From assembly GCF_001439735.1 (NCBI RefSeq), contig NZ_JYLN01000019.1, positions 1-49,780 on the forward strand: DNA of 49,780 nucleotides. Reading direction: 5' to 3'. The stretch is from Pseudomonas paralactis. GTDB lineage: Bacteria > Pseudomonadota > Gammaproteobacteria > Pseudomonadales > Pseudomonadaceae. Positions within the stretch are counted from its first letter, which is position 1. Each line of letters begins with the position of its first letter. The notes under the pieces were generated by a model that was given only the letters and a program-made list of their open reading frames with translations, was not told the DNA's origin and did no database searches. Below are positions 15,397 to 23,545 of the stretch, in pieces. A program made the position numbers and the translations under genes.

Positions 15397-16791
15397 TCAA
15401 AAAAGCCGGTTGAGGCCGTCGTAGGCCGCTACCCGATAGGCTTCGGCCATGGTCGGGTAGTTGAAGGTGGTGTTGACGAAATACTTGAGGGTATTTTGCT
15501 CACCCGGCTGGTTCATGATCGCCTGACCGATGTGCACGATCTCCGAGGCCTGGTAGCCGAAGCAATGCACGCCGAGCACTTCCAGGGTCTCGCGGTGGAA
15601 CAGGATTTTCAGCATGCCTTGCGGCTCACCGGCAATCTGCGCACGCGCCATGCTCTTGAAGAACGCCTTGCCCACTTCGTAAGGCACCTTGGCCTTGGTC
15701 AGTTCGTGTTCGTTCTTGCCGATCGAGCTGATCTCGGGAATCGTGTAGATCCCGGTCGGCACGTCATTCACATAGCGCCAGCTGCCGTTGTCGACAATGC
15801 TGCCGGCGGCCGAACGGCCCTGGTCATGGGCGGCGCTCGCCAGGCTTGGCCAGCCGATCACGTCACCGGCGCCGTAGATGTTCGGCACGCAGGTGCGGTA
15901 GTTCTCGTCCACCTCGATCTGGCCACGGCTGTTGACCTTGACCCCGATATTTTCCATGCCCAGCTTGTCGGTGTTGCCGGTACGGCCGTTACACCACAGC
16001 AAGGCGTCGGCCTTGATCTTCTTGCCGGATTTGAGGTGCAGGATCACCCCGTTGTCCAGGCCTTCGACCCGCTCGTACTCTTCGTTGTGGCGTACGGTGA
16101 TGTTGTTGTTGCTGAAGTGGTAGCTCAACGCCTGGGAGATTTCCGAGTCGAGGAAGCTGAGCAACTGGTCACGGTTGTCCACCAGCTCCACCAGTACACC
16201 CAGGCCACTGAAGATCGAGGCGTATTCGCAGCCGATCACGCCGGCACCGTAGATAATCAGTTTGCGTGGGGTGTGGCCCAGGCTCAGGATGGTGTCGCTA
16301 TCGTAGATACGCGGGTGGTGAAAATCGATGTCCGCCGGGCGATACGGGCGCGAACCGGTGGCGATGATGATGTGCTTGGCCACCAGCTTCTCGACCACGC
16401 CATTGGCGCAGACCACTTCGACGGTTTGCTCGTCAGCGAAGCTGCCGGTGCCGAAAAACAGGTCGACGCGGTTACGGGCGTAGTAGCCGGTGCGCGAAGC
16501 GACTTGCTTGGAGATGACTTTTTCGGCGCTTTTCAACACGTCCGGGAACGAGAACCAGCGCGGCTCGCCAATGGCCCGGAACATCGGGTTGGTGTTGAAC
16601 TGCATGATCTGGCGCACGGAGTGACGCAACGCCTTGGACGGGATGGTACCCAGGTGGGTGCAGTTACCGCCGACCTGGCGACGGCTATCGACCATCGCCA
16701 CCTTGCGCCCTGCTTTGGCAGCGTTCATCGCCGCACCTTCTCCAGCCGGGCCGGAACCCAGTACCACCACGTCATAGTTGTAGACAGCCAT
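15397..16791 (-). CDS. sthA: Soluble pyridine nucleotide transhydrogenase
   Basis: A 464-residue cytosolic FAD enzyme that converts NADPH plus NAD+ to NADP+ plus NADH and so balances the two pools. FAD-binding GSGPAGEGAA lies at about 12-21 and the second Rossmann motif is GAGVIGCEYASIF. The C-terminal flavin motif is NIYGAGDVIG and a dimer interface domain follows. As in known Sth enzymes, the disulphide motif of related reductases is broken (GNCTHLGTIPSKAL has Thr for the second Cys), so it is not a dithiol reductase. GAGGAG precedes ATG 16791. Monocistronic. Confidence 0.96.
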   Translation of the reverse strand: MAVYNYDVVVLGSGPAGEGAAMNAAKAGRKVAMVDSRRQVGGNCTHLGTIPSKALRHSVRQIMQFNTNPMFRAIGEPRWFSFPDVLKSAEKVISKQVASRTGYYARNRVDLFFGTGSFADEQTVEVVCANGVVEKLVAKHIIIATGSRPYRPADIDFHHPRIYDSDTILSLGHTPRKLIIYGAGVIGCEYASIFSGLGVLVELVDNRDQLLSFLDSEISQALSYHFSNNNITVRHNEEYERVEGLDNGVILHLKSGKKIKADALLWCNGRTGNTDKLGMENIGVKVNSRGQIEVDENYRTCVPNIYGAGDVIGWPSLASAAHDQGRSAAGSIVDNGSWRYVNDVPTGIYTIPEISSIGKNEHELTKAKVPYEVGKAFFKSMARAQIAGEPQGMLKILFHRETLEVLGVHCFGYQASEIVHIGQAIMNQPGEQNTLKYFVNTTFNYPTMAEAYRVAAYDGLNRLF

Positions 16792-17005
16792 GCGTACTCC
16801 TCAGAACAGGCCAGGCGTACGGTTGGACGCCGGGCTAAATCATGCCGCGGCCAGCGGTCATGAAGGACAATTTGGCTCAAGTGTGTGAACCGGGGCACAG
16901 TCTATAGAAGGCCGAGCGCCGCGAACATTAACCCTTGGTCGCGTCGTAGGCCAGTGTTGCCATACTACAGGACGCACATCAGCGCCGAATTCAGGATGAG
17001 CCATT

Positions 17006-17539
17006 ATGCGACAACTATTTTTTTGTTTAATGCTGATGCTGTCGATCAGCGCGCACGCCAACGATGCGCAGCGGCTCAAGCAGGCGAGCTTCCCGGCACA
17101 GGTCGAGGGGCTGGCCTTGAAAAACCAGGCGGTATTCAACTATCTCTGGGCGGATGTGTATGCGGCGGCGCTGTATGCACCCGCTGACCTGCCGGCAAAG
17201 CAGGCCTGGGACCGGCAGAAGGCGGTGCGCCTGGCGCTGTACTACTTTCGCGACATCGACCGCGATGATGTGATCAAGGCGGCCACCGTCACCCTGGAAC
17301 GCCAGCAGGCCAATGCCGGGTTGAACCCGGAGGTAGCCAAGCTGCACGCGCGCTTTCGGGATATTCGCAGCGGCGATCGCTATACCCTGGATTTTCGTCC
17401 AGGCCGCGGGTTGAATCTGGAGATTAATGGGCAGGTGGTGTTCAGCAGCCCGGACGCTGAATTAGCGAAGGCCTACCTGGGTATCTGGCTGGCGGCCAAT
17501 GGGCTGTCGGAGAGTTTGCGCAACACGCTACTCAAGTGA
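17006..17539 (+). CDS. Secreted chalcone-isomerase-like protein
   Basis: A 177-residue protein with a signal peptide cleaved near A18 (SISAHAND). The mature part matches bacterial chalcone isomerase-like domains (Chalcone_3 type). It has an early VFNYLWADVYAAALYAP segment, the central LYYFRDIDRDDVIKAA and a C-terminal AYLGIWLAANGLSESLRNTLL. Plant-like catalytic chemistry is not expected. The bacterial members are periplasmic proteins of uncertain role, possibly binding a lipid or fatty acid. It is divergent from sthA and followed by a REP pair and a shared terminator. Confidence 0.82.
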   Translation: MRQLFFCLMLMLSISAHANDAQRLKQASFPAQVEGLALKNQAVFNYLWADVYAAALYAPADLPAKQAWDRQKAVRLALYYFRDIDRDDVIKAATVTLERQQANAGLNPEVAKLHARFRDIRSGDRYTLDFRPGRGLNLEINGQVVFSSPDAELAKAYLGIWLAANGLSESLRNTLLK

Positions 17540-17573
17540 TGGCCGCGTTGACGGTTCCATCTTCATCGCGGGC

Positions 17574-17625
17574 AAGCCCCCACAGGTAAATGCATTTCAA
17601 CTGTGGGAGCTGGCTTGCCTGCGAT
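17574..17625. repeat. REP pair, outward orientation, mixed sub-types
   Basis: One half is ATCGCGGGCAAGCCCCCACA and the other is the common GTGGGAGCTGGCTTGCCTGC core. They are about 13 bp apart, 3' of the chalcone-isomerase-like gene. Confidence 0.75.
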
Positions 17626-17658
17626 AAGGCCCTCCCAGACACCACAAAACCCACAGGC

Positions 17659-17694
17659 ATAAAAAAGCCCCGAACCAGTCGGGGCTTTTATTCA
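17659..17694. terminator. Bidirectional terminator
   Basis: AAAAAAGCCCCGA … TCGGGGCTTTT forms a perfect stem with T-runs readable on both strands. It lies between the convergent chalcone-isomerase-like gene and gap. Confidence 0.93.
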
Positions 17695-17704
17695 GCGCAA
17701 AGGC

Positions 17705-19153
17705 TTAGCGCGGAAACGCAGGCGGGTTGACCCCAGCCATGTCTTCCATCACGCGAACCACCTGGCAGCTGTAGCCGAACTCGTTGTCGTACCACACATA
17801 CAGCACAACACGGTTGTCCTGGGTGATGGTCGCTTCAGCGTCCACCACACCGGCGTGGCGCGAGCCGACGAAGTCGGTGGAGACCACTTCCTGAGAATTG
17901 ACGAAGTCGATTTGCTTATGCAGATCGGAGTGCAGCGCCATGTAGCGCAGGTACTCGTTCATCTCTTCGCGGGTGGCGGCTTTCTCAAGGTTGAGGTTGA
18001 GAATGGCCATCGACACGTTCGGCGTCGGTACACGGATCGCGTTACCGGTCAGCTTGCCGGCCAGCTCAGGCAGGGCCTTGGCAGCAGCGGTGGCAGCACC
18101 GGTCTCGGTGATCACCATGTTCAACGCGGCGCTACGGCCACGGCGATCGCCCTTGTGGAAGTTGTCGATCAGGTTCTGGTCGTTGGTGTACGAGTGAACG
18201 GTTTCAACGTGGCCGTTAACGATGCCGAACTTGTCATTCACAGCCTTGAGCACCGGCACGATGGCGTTGGTGGTGCAGGAAGCGGCGGACACGATCTTGT
18301 CGTCAGCGGTGATTTCAGCGTGGTTGATGCCGTGCACGATGTTCTTGAGCTTGCCTTTGCCAGGCGCGGTCAGCACAACGCGGTCAACACCCGGGCAAGC
18401 CAGGTGCTGGCCCAGGCCCTCGGCATCGCGCCATACGCCGGTGTTGTCCACCAGCAGGGCGTTCTGAATGCCGTACTGGGTGTAATCCACCTCGGTCGGG
18501 TTCTTCGCGTAGATCACCTGGATCAGGTTACCGTTGGCGGTGATGGTGTTGTTTTCTTCGTCAATGGTGATGGTGCCGTTGAACGAGCCGTGTACCGAAT
18601 CGCGACGCAGCAGGCTGGCGCGCTTGGTCAGGTCGTTCTCGGCGCCTTTGCGCACCACGATGGCACGCAGGCGCAGGCCGTCGCCGCCACCGGTTTTCTC
18701 GATCAGGATGCGCGCCAGCAGGCGGCCGATACGACCGAAGCCGTACAGCACCACGTCGGTACCCTTGCGGGCGGCAGCGTTTTGCTGGCCAACCACATCG
18801 GCCATTTCTTCACGTACGAACTGCTCGGCACTGCGGCCGGCGCCTTCTTTACGGAATTTGTAGGCCAACTTGCCCAGATCTACCGAAGCCGCGCCGAGCT
18901 TGAGCTCGCTCATGGCTTTAAGCAGTGGGAATGTTTCGTGGACGGAGAGTTCGCTGTCGTCGGCAGAGCGATGGCGCGCAAAGCGGTGCGCTTTGAGAAT
19001 CGCGATGACAGACTGGTTGATCAGGCTGCGGCCATAGATCGAGCTCACCACATTGTTATTGCGGTACAGCTGGCCGATAAGCGGAATCATCGCTTCTGCG
19101 AGTGCTTCACGGTCGATCCATTCACCAAGACACTGGTCGGGCTTCTGAGTCAC
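17705..19153 (-). CDS. gapB: Glyceraldehyde-3-phosphate dehydrogenase, long form
   Basis: A 482-residue cytosolic enzyme that oxidises glyceraldehyde-3-phosphate to 1,3-bisphosphoglycerate. The start is GTG 19153, with GGAAGG 7 bp upstream. An N-terminal helical extension of about 130 residues, absent from the usual GAPDH of about 335, precedes the Rossmann motif YGFGRIGR (138-144). The catalytic domain has C293 in SAASCTTNAIVP, HSYTNDQ and YVWYDNEFGYS near the end. Its position beside mfd and its length match PAO1 PA3001 and P. putida PP_2149 (memory), usually annotated as an alternative Gap. The symbol is tentative. It is divergent from mfd across 355 bp. Confidence 0.9.
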   Translation of the reverse strand: MTQKPDQCLGEWIDREALAEAMIPLIGQLYRNNNVVSSIYGRSLINQSVIAILKAHRFARHRSADDSELSVHETFPLLKAMSELKLGAASVDLGKLAYKFRKEGAGRSAEQFVREEMADVVGQQNAAARKGTDVVLYGFGRIGRLLARILIEKTGGGDGLRLRAIVVRKGAENDLTKRASLLRRDSVHGSFNGTITIDEENNTITANGNLIQVIYAKNPTEVDYTQYGIQNALLVDNTGVWRDAEGLGQHLACPGVDRVVLTAPGKGKLKNIVHGINHAEITADDKIVSAASCTTNAIVPVLKAVNDKFGIVNGHVETVHSYTNDQNLIDNFHKGDRRGRSAALNMVITETGAATAAAKALPELAGKLTGNAIRVPTPNVSMAILNLNLEKAATREEMNEYLRYMALHSDLHKQIDFVNSQEVVSTDFVGSRHAGVVDAEATITQDNRVVLYVWYDNEFGYSCQVVRVMEDMAGVNPPAFPR

Positions 19154-19508
19154 GGGAACCTTCCACATGTAGGGGCAGAAAAAAGGGGCTACATTATGTC
19201 GCCCGACTGGCCGTTGAGCAATGCGCGAGGGGCAACAAAAAGCCCTTGCAAAAAAATACCGCCGCGCTACAGCCCAGTAAATACGCGGGTTCCAGAAGGC
19301 CACTAGTCGAGCGACAGTGCCGACTTGTCCGTAACCCTCCTAAACATTCGCGCTTTTTGGCACTACATATTGAGTCAAAACCGGCCATTGTTTGTCTTAG
19401 CCACTACATTTCCTACAAACCGTAATAGGCACAGTCAGCAACTGACAGGCGGCACCTGGGGCCGTTACAATTACCGACTTTGTCGCAACGCTTGGAGCTC
19501 AACCTTCC
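19154..19508. other. Divergent gapB–mfd intergenic region
   Basis: A 355-bp non-coding stretch with both promoters. It contains TGTAG (19168-19172) facing CTACA (19189-19193) and three further CTACA half-sites at 19363, 19404 and 19413. The last is part of TCCTACA. A regulator such as HexR could be tested, but no classical HexR palindrome is evident. Confidence 0.5.
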
Positions 19509-22500
19509 GTGCCCGTTCTGCGTCTACCGCTTCTCCCTGCCGCGGCAGGTAAACAGCATTGGGGCAACCTGCCCGGTGCCGCCCTGAGCCTGGCCATTGC
19601 CGAGGCTGCCAGCGCAGCCAAGCGCTTTACCCTGCTGCTCACCGCCGACAGCCAAAGTGCCGAACGGTTGGAGCAGGAGCTGAGCTTCTTCGCCCCGGAT
19701 TTGCCGGTACTGCATTTTCCCGACTGGGAAACCCTGCCCTACGACCTGTTCTCGCCGCACCAGGACATCATCTCCCAGCGCATCGCCAGCCTGTACCGCT
19801 TGCCGGAACTGGCCCACGGCGTGCTGGTGGTGCCGATCACCACGGCGCTGCACCGCCTGGCGCCGACCAAGTTCCTGCTCGGCAGCAGCCTGGTGCTGGA
19901 CGTGGGCCAGAAGCTTGACGTCGAGCAGATGCGCACGCGCCTGGAAGCCAGCGGCTACCGTTGCGTCGACACGGTGTACGAGCACGGTGAGTTCGCCGTG
20001 CGCGGGGCCTTGATCGACCTGTTCCCGATGGGCAGCAAGTTGCCGTACCGCATCGACCTGTTTGATGACGAAATCGAAACCCTGCGTACCTTCGATCCGG
20101 AGAACCAGCGCTCAATCGACAAGGTCGACTCGATCAAGCTGCTGCCGGCGCGGGAATTCCCGTTGCAAAAAGACGCGGTGACACGCTTCAAGGCGCGCTT
20201 TCGTGAGCGCTTCGATGTCGACTTCCGTCGTTGCCCGATCTTCCAGGACTTGAGCAGCGGGATTACACCTGCCGGTATCGAGTACTACCTGCCGTTGTTC
20301 TTCGACGAGACCTCCACCCTCTTCGACTACCTGCCTCAGGACACCCAGGTGTTCTCGCTGCCGGGTATCGAACAGGCGGCGGAAAACTTCTGGAACGACG
20401 TGCGCAACCGCTATGAAGAACGCCGCGTCGATCCGTCCCGGCCTTTATTGCCGCCCGCTGAACTGTTCCTTCCAGTTGAAGATTGCTTCGCGCGCCTGAA
20501 AAACTGGCCGCGTGTAGTCGCCAGCCAGCAGGACGTGGACGCCGGCAGTGGCCGCGAGCGTTTCCCGGCGAGCGTGTTGCCCGATCTGGCGATCCAGGCC
20601 AAAGCCACGCAACCGCTGGAGGCGCTGTCGAACTTCCTCGGCGACTTCCCTGGCCGCGTGCTGTTTACCGCCGAATCCGCCGGTCGTCGCGAAGTGCTGC
20701 TGGAGTTGTTGGAACGCCTGAAGCTGCGACCGAAAACCGTCGACAGCTGGCCGGATTTCGTCGCCAGCAAAGAGCGCCTGGCGATCACCATCGCGCCGCT
20801 GGACGAAGGGTTGCTGCTGGATGACCCAGCGCTGGCGTTGATCGCCGAGAGCCCGCTGTTCGGCCAGCGCGTGATGCAACGCCGTCGCCGGGAAAAACGC
20901 GCAGACGCCAACAATGACGCAGTCATCAAGAACCTCACTGAGCTGCGCGAAGGCGCGCCGGTGGTGCATATCGACCACGGTGTAGGCCGCTACCTGGGCT
21001 TGCAGACCCTGGAGATCGACAACCAGGCCGCCGAATTCCTCACCATGGAATACGCCGAGGGCGCCAAGCTCTACGTGCCGGTGGCCAACCTGCACCTGAT
21101 CGCCCGCTATACCGGCAGCGACGACGCCTTGGCGCCGTTGCATCGCCTGGGCTCCGAGACCTGGCAGAAAGCCAAGCGCAAGGCCGCCGAACAGGTGCGC
21201 GACGTGGCCGCCGAACTGCTCGACATCTATGCCCGCCGTGCTGCCCGCGAAGGTTATGCCTTCGCTGACCCCAAAGCCGATTACGCCACCTTCAGTGCCG
21301 GCTTCGCCTTCGAAGAAACCCCGGACCAGCAAACCACCATCGAAGCGGTGCGCGCCGACATGCTCGCGCCCAAGCCGATGGACCGCCTGGTGTGCGGCGA
21401 CGTGGGCTTCGGCAAGACCGAAGTGGCCATGCGTGCAGCCTTTATTGCGGTACACGGCGGTCGCCAGGTGGCGATCCTGGTGCCGACCACCCTGCTCGCC
21501 CAGCAGCACTACAACAGCTTCCGCGACCGCTTTGCCGACTGGCCGGTGACCGTGGAGGTGATGAGCCGCTTCAAATCCGCCAAGGAAGTGAATGCCGCCG
21601 TCGCCGATCTGGCCGAGGGCAAGATCGACATCGTCATCGGTACTCACAAGCTGCTGTCGGACGATGTGAAGATCAAGAACCTGGGCCTGGTGATCATCGA
21701 CGAAGAACACCGCTTTGGCGTGCGCCAGAAAGAACAGCTCAAGGCCCTGCGCAGCGAAGTCGACATCCTTACCCTCACCGCTACGCCGATTCCGCGCACG
21801 CTGAACATGGCGGTGTCGGGTATGCGCGACCTGTCGATCATCGCTACGCCACCGGCGCGCCGCCTGTCGGTGCGCACTTTCGTGATGGAGCAGAACAAAA
21901 GCACGGTCAAGGAAGCGCTGCTGCGCGAGCTGCTGCGCGGCGGCCAGGTGTATTACCTGCACAACGATGTGAAAACCATCGAGAAATGCGCCGCCGATCT
22001 CGCCGAACTGGTGCCGGAAGCCCGTATCGCCATTGGCCACGGCCAGATGCGCGAGCGCGAACTCGAACAGGTGATGAGCGACTTTTACCACAAGCGCTTC
22101 AACGTGCTGATCGCCTCGACCATCATCGAGACCGGCATCGACGTGCCGAGCGCCAACACCATCATCATCGAGCGCGCCGACAAGTTCGGCCTGGCGCAGT
22201 TGCACCAACTGCGCGGCCGCGTCGGGCGCAGTCACCACCAGGCCTATGCGTACCTGCTCACGCCGCCGCGCCAACAGATCACGTCCGATGCAGAAAAACG
22301 CCTGGAAGCGATCGCCAACACCCAGGACCTCGGCGCCGGATTTGTGCTGGCCACCAACGACCTGGAAATCCGTGGCGCCGGCGAACTGCTGGGCGATGGC
22401 CAGAGCGGGCAGATCCAGGCAGTCGGCTTCACCCTGTATATGGAGATGCTCGAACGCGCGGTAAAAGCCATCCGCAAGGGCGAGCAGCCCAACCTCGATC

Positions 22501-22958
22501 AACCCCTGGGCGGCGGCCCGGAGATCAACCTGCGCTTGCCGGCGTTGATCCCCGAGGACTACCTGCCGGATGTGCACGCGCGGCTGATTCTGTACAAGCG
22601 CATCGCTTCAGCCACCGACGAAGAGGGCCTCAAGGACCTGCAAGTGGAGATGATCGACCGCTTCGGCCTGCTGCCCGAACCGACCAAGAATCTGGTGCGC
22701 CTGACTCTGCTCAAGTTGCAGGCCGAGCAGTTGGGGATCAAGAAGGTCGACGCCGGGCCGCAAGGTGGGCGTATCGAATTCGAAGCGCAGACGCCGGTCG
22801 ACCCGTTGGTACTGATCAAGCTGATCCAGGGCCAGCCCAACCGCTACAAGTTCGAAGGGGCTACGCTGTTCAAGTTCATGGTGCCGATGGAACGTGCCGA
22901 AGAACGCTTCAATACCCTGGAGGCGCTGTTTGAGCGCCTCATCCCGAAATCCGCTTGA
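19509..22958 (+). CDS. mfd: Transcription-repair coupling factor Mfd
   Basis: A 1149-residue ATP-dependent DNA translocase. It pushes stalled RNA polymerase off DNA and recruits UvrA. The start is GTG 19509. The N-terminal UvrB-like domains (about 1-340) include DWETLPYDLFSPHQDIISQR and RGALIDLFPMG. The RNA-polymerase interaction domain (about 475-545) includes VVHIDHGVGRYLGL. The RecG-like motor has Walker A CGDVGFGKTEV (K636), DEEH at 731-734, LTATPIPRT and ETGIDVPSANT. The C-terminal regulatory TRCF domain ends the protein. Length is normal. The csiV gene starts 12 bp after its stop and a SNF2 gene follows, so the three form one likely operon. Confidence 0.97.
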   Translation: MPVLRLPLLPAAAGKQHWGNLPGAALSLAIAEAASAAKRFTLLLTADSQSAERLEQELSFFAPDLPVLHFPDWETLPYDLFSPHQDIISQRIASLYRLPELAHGVLVVPITTALHRLAPTKFLLGSSLVLDVGQKLDVEQMRTRLEASGYRCVDTVYEHGEFAVRGALIDLFPMGSKLPYRIDLFDDEIETLRTFDPENQRSIDKVDSIKLLPAREFPLQKDAVTRFKARFRERFDVDFRRCPIFQDLSSGITPAGIEYYLPLFFDETSTLFDYLPQDTQVFSLPGIEQAAENFWNDVRNRYEERRVDPSRPLLPPAELFLPVEDCFARLKNWPRVVASQQDVDAGSGRERFPASVLPDLAIQAKATQPLEALSNFLGDFPGRVLFTAESAGRREVLLELLERLKLRPKTVDSWPDFVASKERLAITIAPLDEGLLLDDPALALIAESPLFGQRVMQRRRREKRADANNDAVIKNLTELREGAPVVHIDHGVGRYLGLQTLEIDNQAAEFLTMEYAEGAKLYVPVANLHLIARYTGSDDALAPLHRLGSETWQKAKRKAAEQVRDVAAELLDIYARRAAREGYAFADPKADYATFSAGFAFEETPDQQTTIEAVRADMLAPKPMDRLVCGDVGFGKTEVAMRAAFIAVHGGRQVAILVPTTLLAQQHYNSFRDRFADWPVTVEVMSRFKSAKEVNAAVADLAEGKIDIVIGTHKLLSDDVKIKNLGLVIIDEEHRFGVRQKEQLKALRSEVDILTLTATPIPRTLNMAVSGMRDLSIIATPPARRLSVRTFVMEQNKSTVKEALLRELLRGGQVYYLHNDVKTIEKCAADLAELVPEARIAIGHGQMRERELEQVMSDFYHKRFNVLIASTIIETGIDVPSANTIIIERADKFGLAQLHQLRGRVGRSHHQAYAYLLTPPRQQITSDAEKRLEAIANTQDLGAGFVLATNDLEIRGAGELLGDGQSGQIQAVGFTLYMEMLERAVKAIRKGEQPNLDQPLGGGPEINLRLPALIPEDYLPDVHARLILYKRIASATDEEGLKDLQVEMIDRFGLLPEPTKNLVRLTLLKLQAEQLGIKKVDAGPQGGRIEFEAQTPVDPLVLIKLIQGQPNRYKFEGATLFKFMVPMERAEERFNTLEALFERLIPKSA

Positions 22959-22969
22959 AGGACGCCGCC

Positions 22970-23536
22970 ATGCGCTTGTTCCGCATTCTGAGCCTGTTGT
23001 TGGTGGTACTTGCGCCGTCGGCATTTGCCGACAGCCCGTACCAGGTGGAAATGATCCTGGTGCGCCAGAACGCGGAGCCGGTGATCAACAGCCGCGCCGC
23101 CCCGGAAAACTGGGATGGCGGCGCCCAGCGCCTGGGCGAGCGACTGAGCCCGCCGCGCCTGGGCAACATCGTCGACAAGCTGCGCGCCGACTCCAACTAC
23201 ACCGTGCTCGCGCATAAAGCCTGGGAACAGAACCTGGGCGAGCAACCGGTGAAGATCGCCATCACCGACGGCCAGGAGCAGTTCGGCCAATTCCCTATCG
23301 AGGGCGTGCTGAGCCTGCAACTGGGTCGTTTCACCGACATTGATGCCGACTTCTGGATCAACCAGTTCGACGGCAACGGCAGCGTGATCGCCAGTGAACA
23401 CCTGGCCCAAAAAGACGTACGCACCAAGAACAACCAGCTTAACTACCTGGACGGCGGCCACTTGGCGCTGCTGATCAAGATCACCTCGCTGACCGCCAAG
23501 CCGCCCAGCGCACCACCGCCCGACATGCAGGACTGA
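22970..23536 (+). CDS. csiV: CsiV-family periplasmic protein
   Basis: A 188-residue exported protein. ATG 22970 (MRLFRILSLLLVVL) gives a signal peptide ending at SAFA near residue 21. An upstream in-frame start at 22955 overlapping mfd is less likely. Family features are the early YQVEMILVRQNAEP and the central QFGQFPIEGVLSLQLGRFTDIDADFW. CsiV of Vibrio cholerae binds peptidoglycan and activates the synthase PBP1A; the same job is inferred here. It sits between mfd and a SNF2 ATPase gene with gaps of 11 and 9 bp, an unusual mix of envelope and DNA functions in one transcript. Confidence 0.85.
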   Translation: MRLFRILSLLLVVLAPSAFADSPYQVEMILVRQNAEPVINSRAAPENWDGGAQRLGERLSPPRLGNIVDKLRADSNYTVLAHKAWEQNLGEQPVKIAITDGQEQFGQFPIEGVLSLQLGRFTDIDADFWINQFDGNGSVIASEHLAQKDVRTKNNQLNYLDGGHLALLIKITSLTAKPPSAPPPDMQD

Positions 23537-23545
23537 TCCAGCGCC

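Noticed and set aside
15397..16791. sthA Cys-to-Thr change as a damaging mutation
   Set aside because: The same CTHLGT form is normal for soluble transhydrogenases, so it is a family trait.
20445..22577. A 710-codon open frame on the minus strand
   Set aside because: It lies entirely inside mfd. Its composition (many His, Gln, Val, Ala) is typical of the antisense frame of a G+C-rich gene, and mfd is certain.
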